NCBI GenBank assembly: GCA_035511075.1
Contig: DATKFW010000002.1
Span: forward strand, 62,001 to 126,000
Source of the DNA: DATAUD01 sp035511075
Lineage (GTDB): Bacteria > Verrucomicrobiota > Verrucomicrobiia > Limisphaerales > Palsa-1400
DNA length: 64,000 nt
Reading direction: 5' to 3'
This document shows positions 44,585 to 52,014 of the stretch, piece by piece; the stretch's first letter is position 1, and each line of letters begins with the position of its first letter. The notes beneath the pieces are model-generated. The model was not told the DNA's origin. It worked only from the letters and a program-made list of their open reading frames with translations, and made no database searches. Both the position numbers and the translations under genes were made by a program.

Positions 44585-45559
44585 ATGCCGGTGCAAAGGA
44601 AAACAGCGAGTCTTCAGTTTGAGTTGGAAGTCCGACTGCAAAATGGGACGACGCTTCCTGTCGAACTTCTTGGGGACGTTCAAATGCATTACGAGAATCG
44701 GCTCGGCAGGCTATACTTGGGGGATTCTCTAACGTGGTTAAAAAGTCTCGAATCAGGAACGGTTGATTTAGTTTTTGCTGATCCGCCTTACAACATAAAA
44801 AAGGCAGACTGGGACACTTTCGAGAGCCACGAGCATTACGTGGTATGGTCGCGTGCTTGGTTACAGGAAGCCTCAAGGATTTTGAAAAAGACAGGCACCC
44901 TGTATGTATGCGGCTATTCTGAGATTCTGGCCGACGTGAAAGTGGCTGCCATGCCGTTCTTCAAAGGCTGTCGCTGGATCATCTGGCACTACAAAAACAA
45001 AGCCAATCTTGGTGGGGACTGGGGGCGGTCGCACGAAAGTATCGTTCACTTTCGAAAGAGCAAGGATTTCACGTTCAATATCGATGATATTCGGATTCCA
45101 TACGGAGCACATACATTGAAATATCCCAGCCATCCACAGGCGGAAACTAGCAATTTTGGCAAGAATGGGAATGGCAGGGATCGTGAGAATTGGGTCCCGA
45201 ATCCAAGAGGGGCCAAGCCGAAAGACGTAATGGATATTCCAACCACATGCAACGGCATGGGAGAAAAAACTCCTCATCCAACTCAGAAGCCTGAAGAGTT
45301 GTTACGGAAGCTGCTGTTTGCATCGTCAAATCCGGGAGAGTTGGTGATTGATCCATTTTCGGGATCGGGCACGACGGCGGTCGTTGCGGATCAACTTGGG
45401 AGGCGATGGGCTGCATGCGATTGCAATAAGGAATATAACGAATGGGCCATCAAACGTCTTGATTCTGTGGTTCGGCGCTCGGTCATGGACTGGATAAACT
45501 TCGACGCCGAAACAGCGCAAAGGAGAGAAAGCATACGATGCCGTTGGATGACTTGGTAA
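44585..45559 (+). CDS. Type II DNA methyltransferase, class beta (amino-methyltransferase)
   Basis: 324 residues. Motif IV is DPPY (66-69), then a target-recognition region, then the AdoMet motif I FSGSGTT (258-264). This motif order defines class beta N6-adenine or N4-cytosine methyltransferases (PF01555). HPTQKPEELL before motif I is motif X. The middle part (WIIWHYKNKANLGGDWGRSH) is typical of type II enzymes. The 3' end overlaps the next gene by 22 bases. It should protect the host from the adjacent nuclease. The target sequence cannot be read from the protein. Base composition looks lower in GC than its neighbours, suggesting transfer. Confidence 0.92.
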   Translation: MPVQRKTASLQFELEVRLQNGTTLPVELLGDVQMHYENRLGRLYLGDSLTWLKSLESGTVDLVFADPPYNIKKADWDTFESHEHYVVWSRAWLQEASRILKKTGTLYVCGYSEILADVKVAAMPFFKGCRWIIWHYKNKANLGGDWGRSHESIVHFRKSKDFTFNIDDIRIPYGAHTLKYPSHPQAETSNFGKNGNGRDRENWVPNPRGAKPKDVMDIPTTCNGMGEKTPHPTQKPEELLRKLLFASSNPGELVIDPFSGSGTTAVVADQLGRRWAACDCNKEYNEWAIKRLDSVVRRSVMDWINFDAETAQRRESIRCRWMTW

Positions 45560-46482
45560 GACAGGCATCAAATAAAGGGAATTTCACGGAATTGAGGCAT
45601 TATGTGGAGTTCTGCGAATTATTCTTGGAGTTCATAGGAACGCCGGGGGCCATACAGGCGGAAATCGTTTCGCGAAATGAGACACATTATCGATTCATTC
45701 AGTTCAAGAACGCGGGATTCAGCATTTCGAGGCCGCTGAACTCGAAGCTGCTTTATACCAGCCGCGTGGCGAAAACCAATCTGCTGAAATTCCTAAGAGT
45801 GCTGGACTCGGTCAAGAAGATGGACACGCCAGCCAATCGAGAGCTTGTCAACAGGTCAATTTACACGATGCAGCAGTCAATCGGCGCTTCGCTGGACGCA
45901 TTGCCAGCCGGGCGCTCCAATACGGCACGGAAAATCAATGGAGATTTGTTTGAGAGGTTCATCCGATTGGTTTTGATCAGAGTCGGCATCGAATGCACCG
46001 CGGGCTGGGTGAAAGTTCCCGTAAAGGTGGATGGCGAAGAGGAATTCATGATGAAGTATCAACACGACCTGATTATCAAATCGGGTTCGCTTGTCAAAAT
46101 CATCGGATCAGTGAAAACCAGCAGCAAAGACAGATTGGACAAGATTTTCGTCGATAAGTTCCTGTTGGCAAAGCTCACCGGCAAAGATGTTCCCCATGTG
46201 GCAATCTTTCTCAATGATGTCCAACGGAAGGGGAAAGGTGCGAAAGACTATGGCGTAAGCGCAACGTTCCTGCCGGGACACTTCAAAGGCTATTCGATCA
46301 AGCTAAATCCGCTGGATGGGGTGTATTACTTCGATATTCGCCCAAATATGCTCACCGAACCAATTCTCAAGAATCGTATCCGGACTTTCGATCACTTCCT
46401 TTTTACTGAGTTGTGGGGTCTTCTGAAGCGCGAAGCGGTCATGGCTAAGGTCGAGCCAATAGAGGACGATGGCACAGAGTGA
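45538..46482 (+). CDS. Putative type II restriction endonuclease, PD-(D/E)XK-like
   Basis: 314 residues, partner of the methyltransferase. The start is supported by AAGGAGAG upstream of the ATG. A helix with E139 (GDLFERFIRLVLIRVGI) precedes QHDLIIKSG with D177 and IGSVKTSSKDRLDKIF with S191-V-K193. This is the layout of a PD-(D/E)XK nuclease in which the middle acidic residue is replaced by Ser, with E139 possibly taking over, as known in several type II enzymes. The N-terminal ~130 residues would hold DNA recognition. Family membership is inferred from context and these motifs, not from a recognised named enzyme. Confidence 0.75.
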   Translation: MPLDDLVRQASNKGNFTELRHYVEFCELFLEFIGTPGAIQAEIVSRNETHYRFIQFKNAGFSISRPLNSKLLYTSRVAKTNLLKFLRVLDSVKKMDTPANRELVNRSIYTMQQSIGASLDALPAGRSNTARKINGDLFERFIRLVLIRVGIECTAGWVKVPVKVDGEEEFMMKYQHDLIIKSGSLVKIIGSVKTSSKDRLDKIFVDKFLLAKLTGKDVPHVAIFLNDVQRKGKGAKDYGVSATFLPGHFKGYSIKLNPLDGVYYFDIRPNMLTEPILKNRIRTFDHFLFTELWGLLKREAVMAKVEPIEDDGTE

Positions 46483-46607
46483 GTGGCTACTGACACAACT
46501 CAAACAGTATTCAGGCAGGACGCCGCGCTCAACTCTTTGATCCCTTTTGTTACAGCATATTGAGAACGGCGCCAGTTGCAGGACCTGAAAACCGCCGTGA
46601 CCCCTCG

Positions 46608-48191
46608 TCACAGCCACACCTGCCCTCCCACCCTCCCCATCCCCAGATTCCCCGCCCCCGATCGCGGCTGCCCCCTTTCAATCGCCCCAGCCCCCGGCCC
46701 CTGTGCGTCCGACCCCGCCCGCACCGCCAGCGCCAGCGCCGTGCAACGATCCGCGTGCCCATCCGGCGTATGCGCCGCCCGGTAAGTGATCTGTCCGCTG
46801 CCGCTCGTCACCCGATTGATCAAATGCAAATCCTCGCGAATCGTCCGATTGACCGGCACCCGCAACCCCCGCCTCTCGAACGCCATCCGTAGCTTCGAAA
46901 AAATCTCCACCTTGAGGTTATTGCTGAACGCGCACAGCTCAATCTTCCCAAACTTGTGTTGACTCGGATTATATTCCCCAAACTCCTTCACAAGATAATC
47001 CCCCAATCCAATTCCAGCCCCCGTATAATCCAAACACACCCTTCGCGCCTGCCGGATCCTCGGCCGGAAAAGTTCGACCTGCGCCGGCGTGCTCATCCTG
47101 TCCAATTCCAGCACCTCGACAGTTTGTTGCACGTCGCCCAATTGGGCCAGCGACCACGCCACGCTCAAATCGCGATGCCGCCCAAAATCAATCCCCATCA
47201 CCACCGGAAACGCCGGACGCGCCTGCCAAAACTCCGGCGCCACAGCCACAGTCGCCTCCAGACTCTCGCACCCCGCCAGCAATTCGTATGGCAGCAAGAC
47301 CGCCTGGGCATCCATAAACTGACATTCAAACTCCTGCGCCCACCCCTCCGGATCATCCAGCGCCGCCCTCAACTCCTCCACATCCACCGGCAACCCCTCC
47401 TTGGCCGCCGTATGGATATCCACAAAATGGCACGACCATATCGGAGCGCGGTTCGCCGGATCGGGAGCCAGATCGCCGGCGGCGGCCGCCCCAGTCCCCT
47501 CCCCCCCATAATTCTTCATCCAAATATCATGCGCCTTATTCCCGATGCCATTGGGCGTCGTGATCAGCCGCACCTTCTTGACGCCCCCGCGCATCGAATT
47601 AGTGATGCTGGGCAAAATCGCCCGCCACGTCGCGTCCGGCTGCTCGAAAAACGCGAACTCCGTCAACAGCACATTGGCCGAATAGCCGCGGACAGTGTCC
47701 GGTTTTCCAGGAACGGCGATGACCCGCGAGCCGCCCGGAAAAGTGATCGTAGCCGCTTTGAGCAGGCTTTCGCCGCTGAATTCCCGGTCCTCCTGGAATC
47801 CCTTCAAACTGATTTTGAACGCACCGGCCCAATCCTTCCATTTCTGAAGCGATTCCATCGATTGACGCTCCGACGGCGCGACGATCAACCAATCCCGTTT
47901 CTCCTTTTTCCGTTCCGCGGCCAGAATGTCCCGGATCCCCTCGAATCCCGACGAAAAATCCTTCCCCACCTGCCGCGACATCAGCCCGAATTTCCAGCGG
48001 GCCTGATCATCCGCCCACCGCCGTTGATACGGCAACAGGACCGACCCCGGATCAAAGACCCTGGTCTTCTTCCCCGTATAATCCGTGGTAAGCAAATGCG
48101 CCCTCGGGAGGGGCGAGCGCCGCGAGTCCCTGAGCTCCGTTTTCCCATCCGTGTTATCCGTGAAATCCGTGGTTGAATTCTTCCTTTTCAA
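46608..48191 (-). CDS. Phage large terminase subunit (Mu gp28-like)
   Basis: 527 residues. The ATPase part has a Walker-A-like SRQVGKD (72-78), a Walker B VLLTEFAFFEQ (~174-184), and the coupling-like LITTPNG. The nuclease part has VVMGIDFGRHRDLS, VCLDYTGAGIGLGDYL and DGHADRCTALALAV with the conserved Asp residues of the RNase-H fold. The start overlaps the small-terminase stop (ATGA). The first ~40 residues (DGKTELRDSRRSPLPRAHLL) are not phage-like; they come from a dispersed repeat that replaced or extended the N-terminus. No portal or capsid gene follows, so the module is cut here. Confidence 0.85.
   Translation of the reverse strand: MKRKNSTTDFTDNTDGKTELRDSRRSPLPRAHLLTTDYTGKKTRVFDPGSVLLPYQRRWADDQARWKFGLMSRQVGKDFSSGFEGIRDILAAERKKEKRDWLIVAPSERQSMESLQKWKDWAGAFKISLKGFQEDREFSGESLLKAATITFPGGSRVIAVPGKPDTVRGYSANVLLTEFAFFEQPDATWRAILPSITNSMRGGVKKVRLITTPNGIGNKAHDIWMKNYGGEGTGAAAAGDLAPDPANRAPIWSCHFVDIHTAAKEGLPVDVEELRAALDDPEGWAQEFECQFMDAQAVLLPYELLAGCESLEATVAVAPEFWQARPAFPVVMGIDFGRHRDLSVAWSLAQLGDVQQTVEVLELDRMSTPAQVELFRPRIRQARRVCLDYTGAGIGLGDYLVKEFGEYNPSQHKFGKIELCAFSNNLKVEIFSKLRMAFERRGLRVPVNRTIREDLHLINRVTSGSGQITYRAAHTPDGHADRCTALALAVRAGSDAQGPGAGAIERGQPRSGAGNLGMGRVGGQVWL
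48105..48130 (-). repeat. Dispersed GC-rich repeat, copy 3 (in the terminase N-terminus)
   Basis: Core CGGGAGGGGCGAGCGCCGCG then AGTCCC on the plus strand. Similarity to copies 4 and 5 continues to the right into TCCGTTTTCCCATCCGTG. On the coding minus strand it gives RDSRRSPLPR. Confidence 0.75.
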
Positions 48192-48823
48192 GAGATTCCC
48201 AAAATCTGTTTGACCGCCGCCTCCCTCTCCTCGGCGGACAGCCCGGACTCCTCGCCGTTCCCGCCCGTGTCGCCCTTGTCCCGGTATTTCTTCAATTGTA
48301 ATTCCAGCCTTTTCTCCTCCAATTTCACCTTGTCAGAGAGCAGATTGACCCGTTCCATCATCGACCACAGTTTCGGGTCCCCCTCTTTAAGCACAAACCG
48401 ATTGAAGAACACTTGCGCCGCCGCCCTCTCCTCGGCCGCCGTCTTGATCCACCCTCTTTCCCTGCACATCCGGGTTAATTCCAGCGCGAACTCCTCAGTG
48501 TCCCTGAATTTCTGCCACAGCAAATACCAATCACGAAAATTGCTGATCATCTTGTCGGTCGCGGGTATCCCATCCTTCTTCAACCAGGCCGCCGTCTCCA
48601 CGTAAGATTCACATCCTGGCCCGTCAACGTGCGCGATGATCTCCGCCTGTTTTGCCGCCGGCAGATTCCTCAAAACCGAATTCGAATAAACCTTTCTATT
48701 ACTATTCGGTCCAACTTGTCGCGCCCGCGCGTTTCGTTGCAGGCCCCGCGCCCCCGCCGGGAGTTTCCTTGTCGGGCCCGCGCCTCCAACGGGCGTTTTC
48801 TTAGCCTCTTCCATACCTCTCAC
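48188..48823 (-). CDS. Small terminase-like protein (Mu gp27/DUF3486-like)
   Basis: 211 residues; ATG 48823 overlaps the previous stop, with a second ATG at 48814. A basic, disordered N-terminus is followed by a helical region (LPAAKQAEIIAHVDGPGCES, LKKDGIPATDKMISNFRDWY) like the DNA-binding part of DUF3486 proteins. A coiled coil ends in EREAAVKQILGIS. Position directly before the large terminase supports a small-terminase role in recognising packaging DNA. The family match is by pattern and order, so moderate. Confidence 0.68.
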   Translation of the reverse strand: MRGMEEAKKTPVGGAGPTRKLPAGARGLQRNARARQVGPNSNRKVYSNSVLRNLPAAKQAEIIAHVDGPGCESYVETAAWLKKDGIPATDKMISNFRDWYLLWQKFRDTEEFALELTRMCRERGWIKTAAEERAAAQVFFNRFVLKEGDPKLWSMMERVNLLSDKVKLEEKRLELQLKKYRDKGDTGGNGEESGLSAEEREAAVKQILGIS

Positions 48824-49092
48824 AAATTATAATCATCCAAATACTGCCTCCCCTCATCCGTGATTTTCCAAGCCCGGTTAACCCTCACCAACACTTTGGG
48901 CGTTTGCCCCACGAATCCCTTCCCCGCCAGGTATTCCAGCGCATTGATCGTTTCCGCCTCAGACGGATTGAACCCAAATTGGCGGACCATCAGCCGGATG
49001 GCCGGCGTCGTCAGGCCGAACTGCGTATTATTGGCATCGAGCACCTTCAACACCGCTGCGGCGAAGAGTTCCAGTTGATTGTGGCTCATCAT
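48820..49092 (-). CDS. Small winged-helix-like phage protein
   Basis: 90 residues. ATG 49092 is preceded by AAAGGAACC and lies two bases after the stop of the upstream gene. The sequence reads as helix-rich with a C-terminal wing (LEYLAGKGFVGQTPKVLVRV ... AWKITDEGRQYLDDY), typical of small winged-helix DNA-binding proteins. In Mu-like phages one or two small genes occupy this place before gp27. A regulatory or packaging-accessory role is possible. Confidence 0.65.
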   Translation of the reverse strand: MMSHNQLELFAAAVLKVLDANNTQFGLTTPAIRLMVRQFGFNPSEAETINALEYLAGKGFVGQTPKVLVRVNRAWKITDEGRQYLDDYNL

Positions 49093-49094
49093 GG

Positions 49095-49520
49095 TTATTG
49101 GTTCCTTTCAATCAAACGATCTATTTTGGAGTCCATCTGGAAGACCCGTTGGTTCGCCAGTTCAGCCTCCTTCTTTAAACTTGCCACATCATTGCCAATC
49201 GCGCTGATCTCCTGATGCACCAGCCGCCGCAATTCCCTCGACTCAGCCTCCAACTTGTCCAGCCGCCCCATCACACGCGACTCCACCCCGCGTTCCGCCC
49301 CGCCGATCTTCGCGTAGAGCTGACTGTGCGTCGCCGCGTTCTCCGCGACATGTTTGTCGAATTCCTTCCGGTCCAACGGCTCCCCGGCAAAACTCACCTC
49401 CCGCCGTTGCTTGGAATTGATCGTAATCAGCACCGTGACCGTCGCCGCCAATTGCGCGACGGTCGCCGCTCCATAAAGCCACGTCCCCAATTCCGTGGCC
49501 GTGATTTCAGCCAGGCTCAT
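49095..49520 (-). CDS. Single-pass membrane coiled-coil phage protein (DUF2730/Mu gp26-like)
   Basis: 141 residues. One N-terminal membrane helix (LYGAATVAQLAATVTVLITI) is followed by a basic stop-transfer and a long charged coiled coil to the C-terminus (LDKLEAESRELRRLVHQEIS, RVFQMDSKIDRLIE). This is the layout of DUF2730 proteins encoded just before gp27 in Mu-like phages. Start and the lipase stop overlap (ATGA). Confidence 0.68.
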   Translation of the reverse strand: MSLAEITATELGTWLYGAATVAQLAATVTVLITINSKQRREVSFAGEPLDRKEFDKHVAENAATHSQLYAKIGGAERGVESRVMGRLDKLEAESRELRRLVHQEISAIGNDVASLKKEAELANQRVFQMDSKIDRLIERNQ

Positions 49521-50338
49521 CGGCAGACCCTCGAAGCGTCCTCGCCCACGCCGGGCCGGACAATATTTGCCGGAAAAAGCTCCAAGTAAGTGGCAACGTG
49601 ATGGTCCGCCAGCAACGCCACCTTGCCGTGCCGAAGTTCCCGCACGGCATTCACCGCGTCAAAAGGCAATTTGAACCCCAACGACGGATCCACTCTGAAT
49701 TCCAGCCTCCCGCTTCCGGCACCGGACACAAACACCTCATGCCCGGCATGACGGTAACACCCCAATAGCCATGGAACACGCGGAACAATGTCATCCGCAT
49801 GGACCACGCGAAACGTGCTCCCAAAAAGTTCCGGGCAGGAATTGTAAATCAACCGGAAGGCGGAATTCCCGACGCGCGGCTGGCCAAACGTGTAGATGCC
49901 GGCAAAAGGCAATTCGTGATGCGCGTTGAAATACCTCCAGCCGTAAAGCATCGCCAGCGCCCCGCCCAGACTGTGCCCGGCCAGCCAAACCCGCCGCCCC
50001 TCCCAGCGCGCCGCCATAATTTCCCCGCCAAGCCGCCCCTGCACAGAATCCAACGCCCGGGCAAATCCGCGATGGATACGGCACCCATCCTCCATATCCC
50101 ATGCGCAGTCGAGGTCAGTGAGCCAGTTGCGCGCGTCCGTAGTGCCGCGAAACGCGATCACCAAATCCGATTCCGTGCGCGTAATCCGGACGCAAGTGTC
50201 CGTCGAACGCGCCGACACCACCGCGTCTTCGGGGCGCCCCCCGGGGCTTTCCAGGCACTCCGAATAAGCCGCCGCGCTCGCCTCGCAGAGCCTGGCCGCA
50301 TTCTCCGCGTCAAAGTTGTTCGGGAGAGAATCCTTCAT
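49517..50338 (-). CDS. Class 3 lipase in the phage late module
   Basis: 273 residues from ATG 50338, chosen because it overlaps the zinc-ribbon stop (ATGA); the open frame upstream is a shadow. Alpha/beta-hydrolase of PF01764: IAFRGTTDARNWLTDLD oxyanion region, nucleophile elbow GHSLGGALA with S123, VVHADDIVPRVP with the acid near D181/D182, and H245/H246 in LADHHVATYLELF. There is no signal peptide, so export would need a holin or lysis. Its place among phage genes, where a lysozyme is expected, suggests a membrane-degrading lysis factor, which is an inference. Confidence 0.85.
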   Translation of the reverse strand: MKDSLPNNFDAENAARLCEASAAAYSECLESPGGRPEDAVVSARSTDTCVRITRTESDLVIAFRGTTDARNWLTDLDCAWDMEDGCRIHRGFARALDSVQGRLGGEIMAARWEGRRVWLAGHSLGGALAMLYGWRYFNAHHELPFAGIYTFGQPRVGNSAFRLIYNSCPELFGSTFRVVHADDIVPRVPWLLGCYRHAGHEVFVSGAGSGRLEFRVDPSLGFKLPFDAVNAVRELRHGKVALLADHHVATYLELFPANIVRPGVGEDASRVCR

Positions 50339-50667
50339 TTGACAGGCGGGTCCGCCGATTTCGCTAACGGCGCGCCCGTGACCGGTTCCACCCTCGGGAG
50401 GGGCGAGCGCCGCGAGTCCCTGACTTCCGTTTCCCCATCCGTGGGAAGCAAATGCACCGTCGGGAGGGGCGAGCGCCGCGAGTCCCTGACTTCCGTTTTC
50501 CCATCCGTGGTTAACAAATGCACCCGAATGCACCTGCATTGCCCGCAATAGATCAGCGGTCGCATCGGCGCCACCGCGCCCGCGCGCTGCGCCGTCCGTT
50601 CCGAGCCACACCGGCCGCACTTGTAATTGTCCTGCGACTGCGCCGTTCTTGAGGGGAGATTGCTCAT
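50335..50667 (-). CDS. Small zinc-ribbon protein (Com-like) with repeat-derived tail
   Basis: 110 residues from ATG 50667, coupled by ATGA overlaps to both neighbours. The first 50 residues hold a four-Cys zinc ribbon: CGRC (C17, C20) and CGQC (C41, C44). Com-like zinc fingers are known in Mu-type phages. The tail, DGKTEVRDSRRSPLPTVHLL and a second copy, comes from two tandem copies of the dispersed repeat. The protein has therefore roughly doubled by repeat insertion. Whether the tail is tolerated or has killed function is unknown. Confidence 0.65.
   Translation of the reverse strand: MSNLPSRTAQSQDNYKCGRCGSERTAQRAGAVAPMRPLIYCGQCRCIRVHLLTTDGKTEVRDSRRSPLPTVHLLPTDGETEVRDSRRSPLPRVEPVTGAPLAKSADPPVK
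50395..50510 (-). repeat. Dispersed GC-rich repeat, copies 4 and 5 in tandem
   Basis: Cores at 50395-50420 and 50461-50486 share CGGGAGGGGCGAGCGCCGCG then AGTCCCTGACTTCCG. The unit is 66 bases and includes CCCATCCGTG and CAAATGCACC. Both copies lie in the tail of the zinc-ribbon gene and leave its frame open, since 66 is a multiple of three. Confidence 0.8.
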
Positions 50668-51044
50668 TTGATTGCCGATTTTGCCGCCGCGCCGATGATG
50701 TTCCCCGCCGCCGTCCCCGTCGCGCCGATGGCCGGCACAAGGTTGCTGTCCACCAGCGAAGTCAGCGACCCCGCCGTGAACAGGGAACCGCCGCCCAGGG
50801 CAGTTTGATTGGTGTGGATGGCCGCCATGTTCTGGACGGTCGGATCGGCGAACAGGAAAAATCCCCCGCCCCCCTCCGTATCGCGCCACTCCTCACGGGC
50901 GACCAGCCCATCGTCGCGGCCTTTAAAAAATTCCAACGTGTGGATGGCCGCCGCCTTCCGATGCGGGCACGCGCACGAAACAAGGGCCAAAGGCCAAAGG
51001 CCAAAGACAAAACTCCTGCGAAATTGGCGAAACAGGCGTTTCAT
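50664..51044 (-). CDS. Putative lipoprotein of the phage module
   Basis: 126 residues. A basic start and hydrophobic stretch end in a lipobox-like LVSC (FVFGLWPLALVSCACPH). The rest is Gly/Ala/Thr-rich (GGGSLFTAGSLTSLVDSNLV). GGAGG stands eight bases before the ATG. The stop overlaps the zinc-ribbon start. Not recognised; a spanin-like outer-membrane lipoprotein would fit a lysis cassette, but the sequence does not prove it. Confidence 0.6.
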   Translation of the reverse strand: MKRLFRQFRRSFVFGLWPLALVSCACPHRKAAAIHTLEFFKGRDDGLVAREEWRDTEGGGGFFLFADPTVQNMAAIHTNQTALGGGSLFTAGSLTSLVDSNLVPAIGATGTAAGNIIGAAAKSAIK

Positions 51045-51069
51045 AACTTCAGCCTCCAGCCTTCGCCCT

Positions 51070-51306
51070 TTAATTCCCCACCGTAATTGAGCCGCTATTG
51101 GTCGTCCCCCCCTGGGCGACGGTTCCCCCGACCGATATCGTGTTGCTCGAAACCGTCAGGCTCCCTCCGATGATCTTGCCCCCCGACAGCACGCTGCCGG
51201 AGACATTGACCGAATCGGTCCCGAGCGTCCCCTTGCAACCGGCGCAGAAAAGCCCGGCCGCCAGAAGGAGAATGATGATGATGAAGTTTGCGGGTGTATT
51301 TTTCAT
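51070..51306 (-). CDS. Small lipoprotein
   Basis: 78 residues from ATG 51306. Signal IIIILLLAAGLFCAGC ends in a clear lipobox (CAGC). The mature part is a Ser/Gly/Thr/Val-rich repetitive sequence (VSGSVLSGGKIIGGSLTVSS). The open frame continues upstream to 51513, but that part looks unlike a signal peptide. It is the first gene of the minus-strand phage-like cluster, 25 bases before the next lipoprotein gene. Confidence 0.55.
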   Translation of the reverse strand: MKNTPANFIIIILLLAAGLFCAGCKGTLGTDSVNVSGSVLSGGKIIGGSLTVSSNTISVGGTVAQGGTTNSGSITVGN

Positions 51307-51540
51307 AGTTTTTGTTGTGTCCCGCGCGGGCGGGACCGTTGTCGCGTTCGTACGCATCGCACCGCCAATCCAAGCAGGAATGGCTCCGCAACAAAAACCG
51401 ACCAGGGGAAAAACGAACGATTCCAACAATCTTTTCGACTCAAAAAACCCGACCCAAGCAAATCCCCCCTGTTTTTGGAGGGGTTTTCCCAAAACCGCCC
51501 GGGATATTTTCAAAACACGCTCTTAACGCCGCCAAAAGCC

Positions 51541-51924
51541 CTATTTCCTGTCCCTTGGGCGTTTGGGCGTCGGAGCGTTGTTCAGCAGACTCTTGATCAC
51601 CGCATAAACCTTTTCCTGTTCACTGCGCGGCAACTGTCTCAATCGCCGGATCAAATCCCGTTCCTTGACGCTCAACCCCGCGGGAACGGCTTTCCCGGCG
51701 CCTTCCTTCAACTCGAACGTCCGCGCTCCAAATAGGTCCGGCCGCTCGCGGGCGATGATCAATTTGAGCAATCGCAACGTCGTTTGCGTCGGCTTGTTGG
51801 GATGATCGGGGTTGACCAAATGGTTGATGGCGCTGGCGGTTTTTGCCAGCCTTTTGGCCGTCTCCGTCTGCGACCATCCCATGATCTCAATCAGCCTTTT
51901 AAACTCCGCCTTCAACGGGTCCAT
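51541..51924 (-). CDS. XRE-family transcriptional regulator
   Basis: 127 residues from ATG 51924, preceded by AAGG; an upstream ATG at 51960 would place an operator inside the gene. Helix-turn-helix: FKRLIEIMGWSQTETAKRLA then TASAINHLVNP (~5-37). The C-terminus is basic and helical (KERDLIRRLRQLPRSEQEKV). It lies at the head of the phage-like cluster and faces a divergent gene across three palindromic sites, the arrangement of a phage-type repressor. Confidence 0.82.
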   Translation of the reverse strand: MDPLKAEFKRLIEIMGWSQTETAKRLAKTASAINHLVNPDHPNKPTQTTLRLLKLIIARERPDLFGARTFELKEGAGKAVPAGLSVKERDLIRRLRQLPRSEQEKVYAVIKSLLNNAPTPKRPRDRK

Positions 51925-51943
51925 ATCATGCCTTTTTGTAATA

Positions 51944-52004
51944 GTTATCGAATAACACACGCACGTTTGACATTATCCGATAACACTGTATGTTATTCAA
52001 TAAC
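51944..52004. promoter_or_regulatory. Triple operator GTTAT-N3-ATAAC
   Basis: Three near-perfect palindromes fill the divergent promoter region: GTTATCGAATAAC (51944-51956), ATTATCCGATAAC (51972-51984), GTTATTCAATAAC (51992-52004). Centres are 28 and 20 bases apart. They are most likely bound by the adjacent XRE regulator, which would repress itself and the divergent gene. Confidence 0.8.
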
Positions 52005-52014
52005 ACCATGACCC

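Noticed and set aside
46956..48176. 406-codon plus-strand frame antisense to the large terminase
   Set aside because: Pro/Arg/His-rich shadow of the terminase gene. All terminase motifs are on the minus strand.
50341..50740. Upstream extension of the lipase frame (134 residues)
   Set aside because: It is the shadow of the zinc-ribbon and lipoprotein genes. ATG 50338 overlaps the zinc-ribbon stop and gives a normal lipase.
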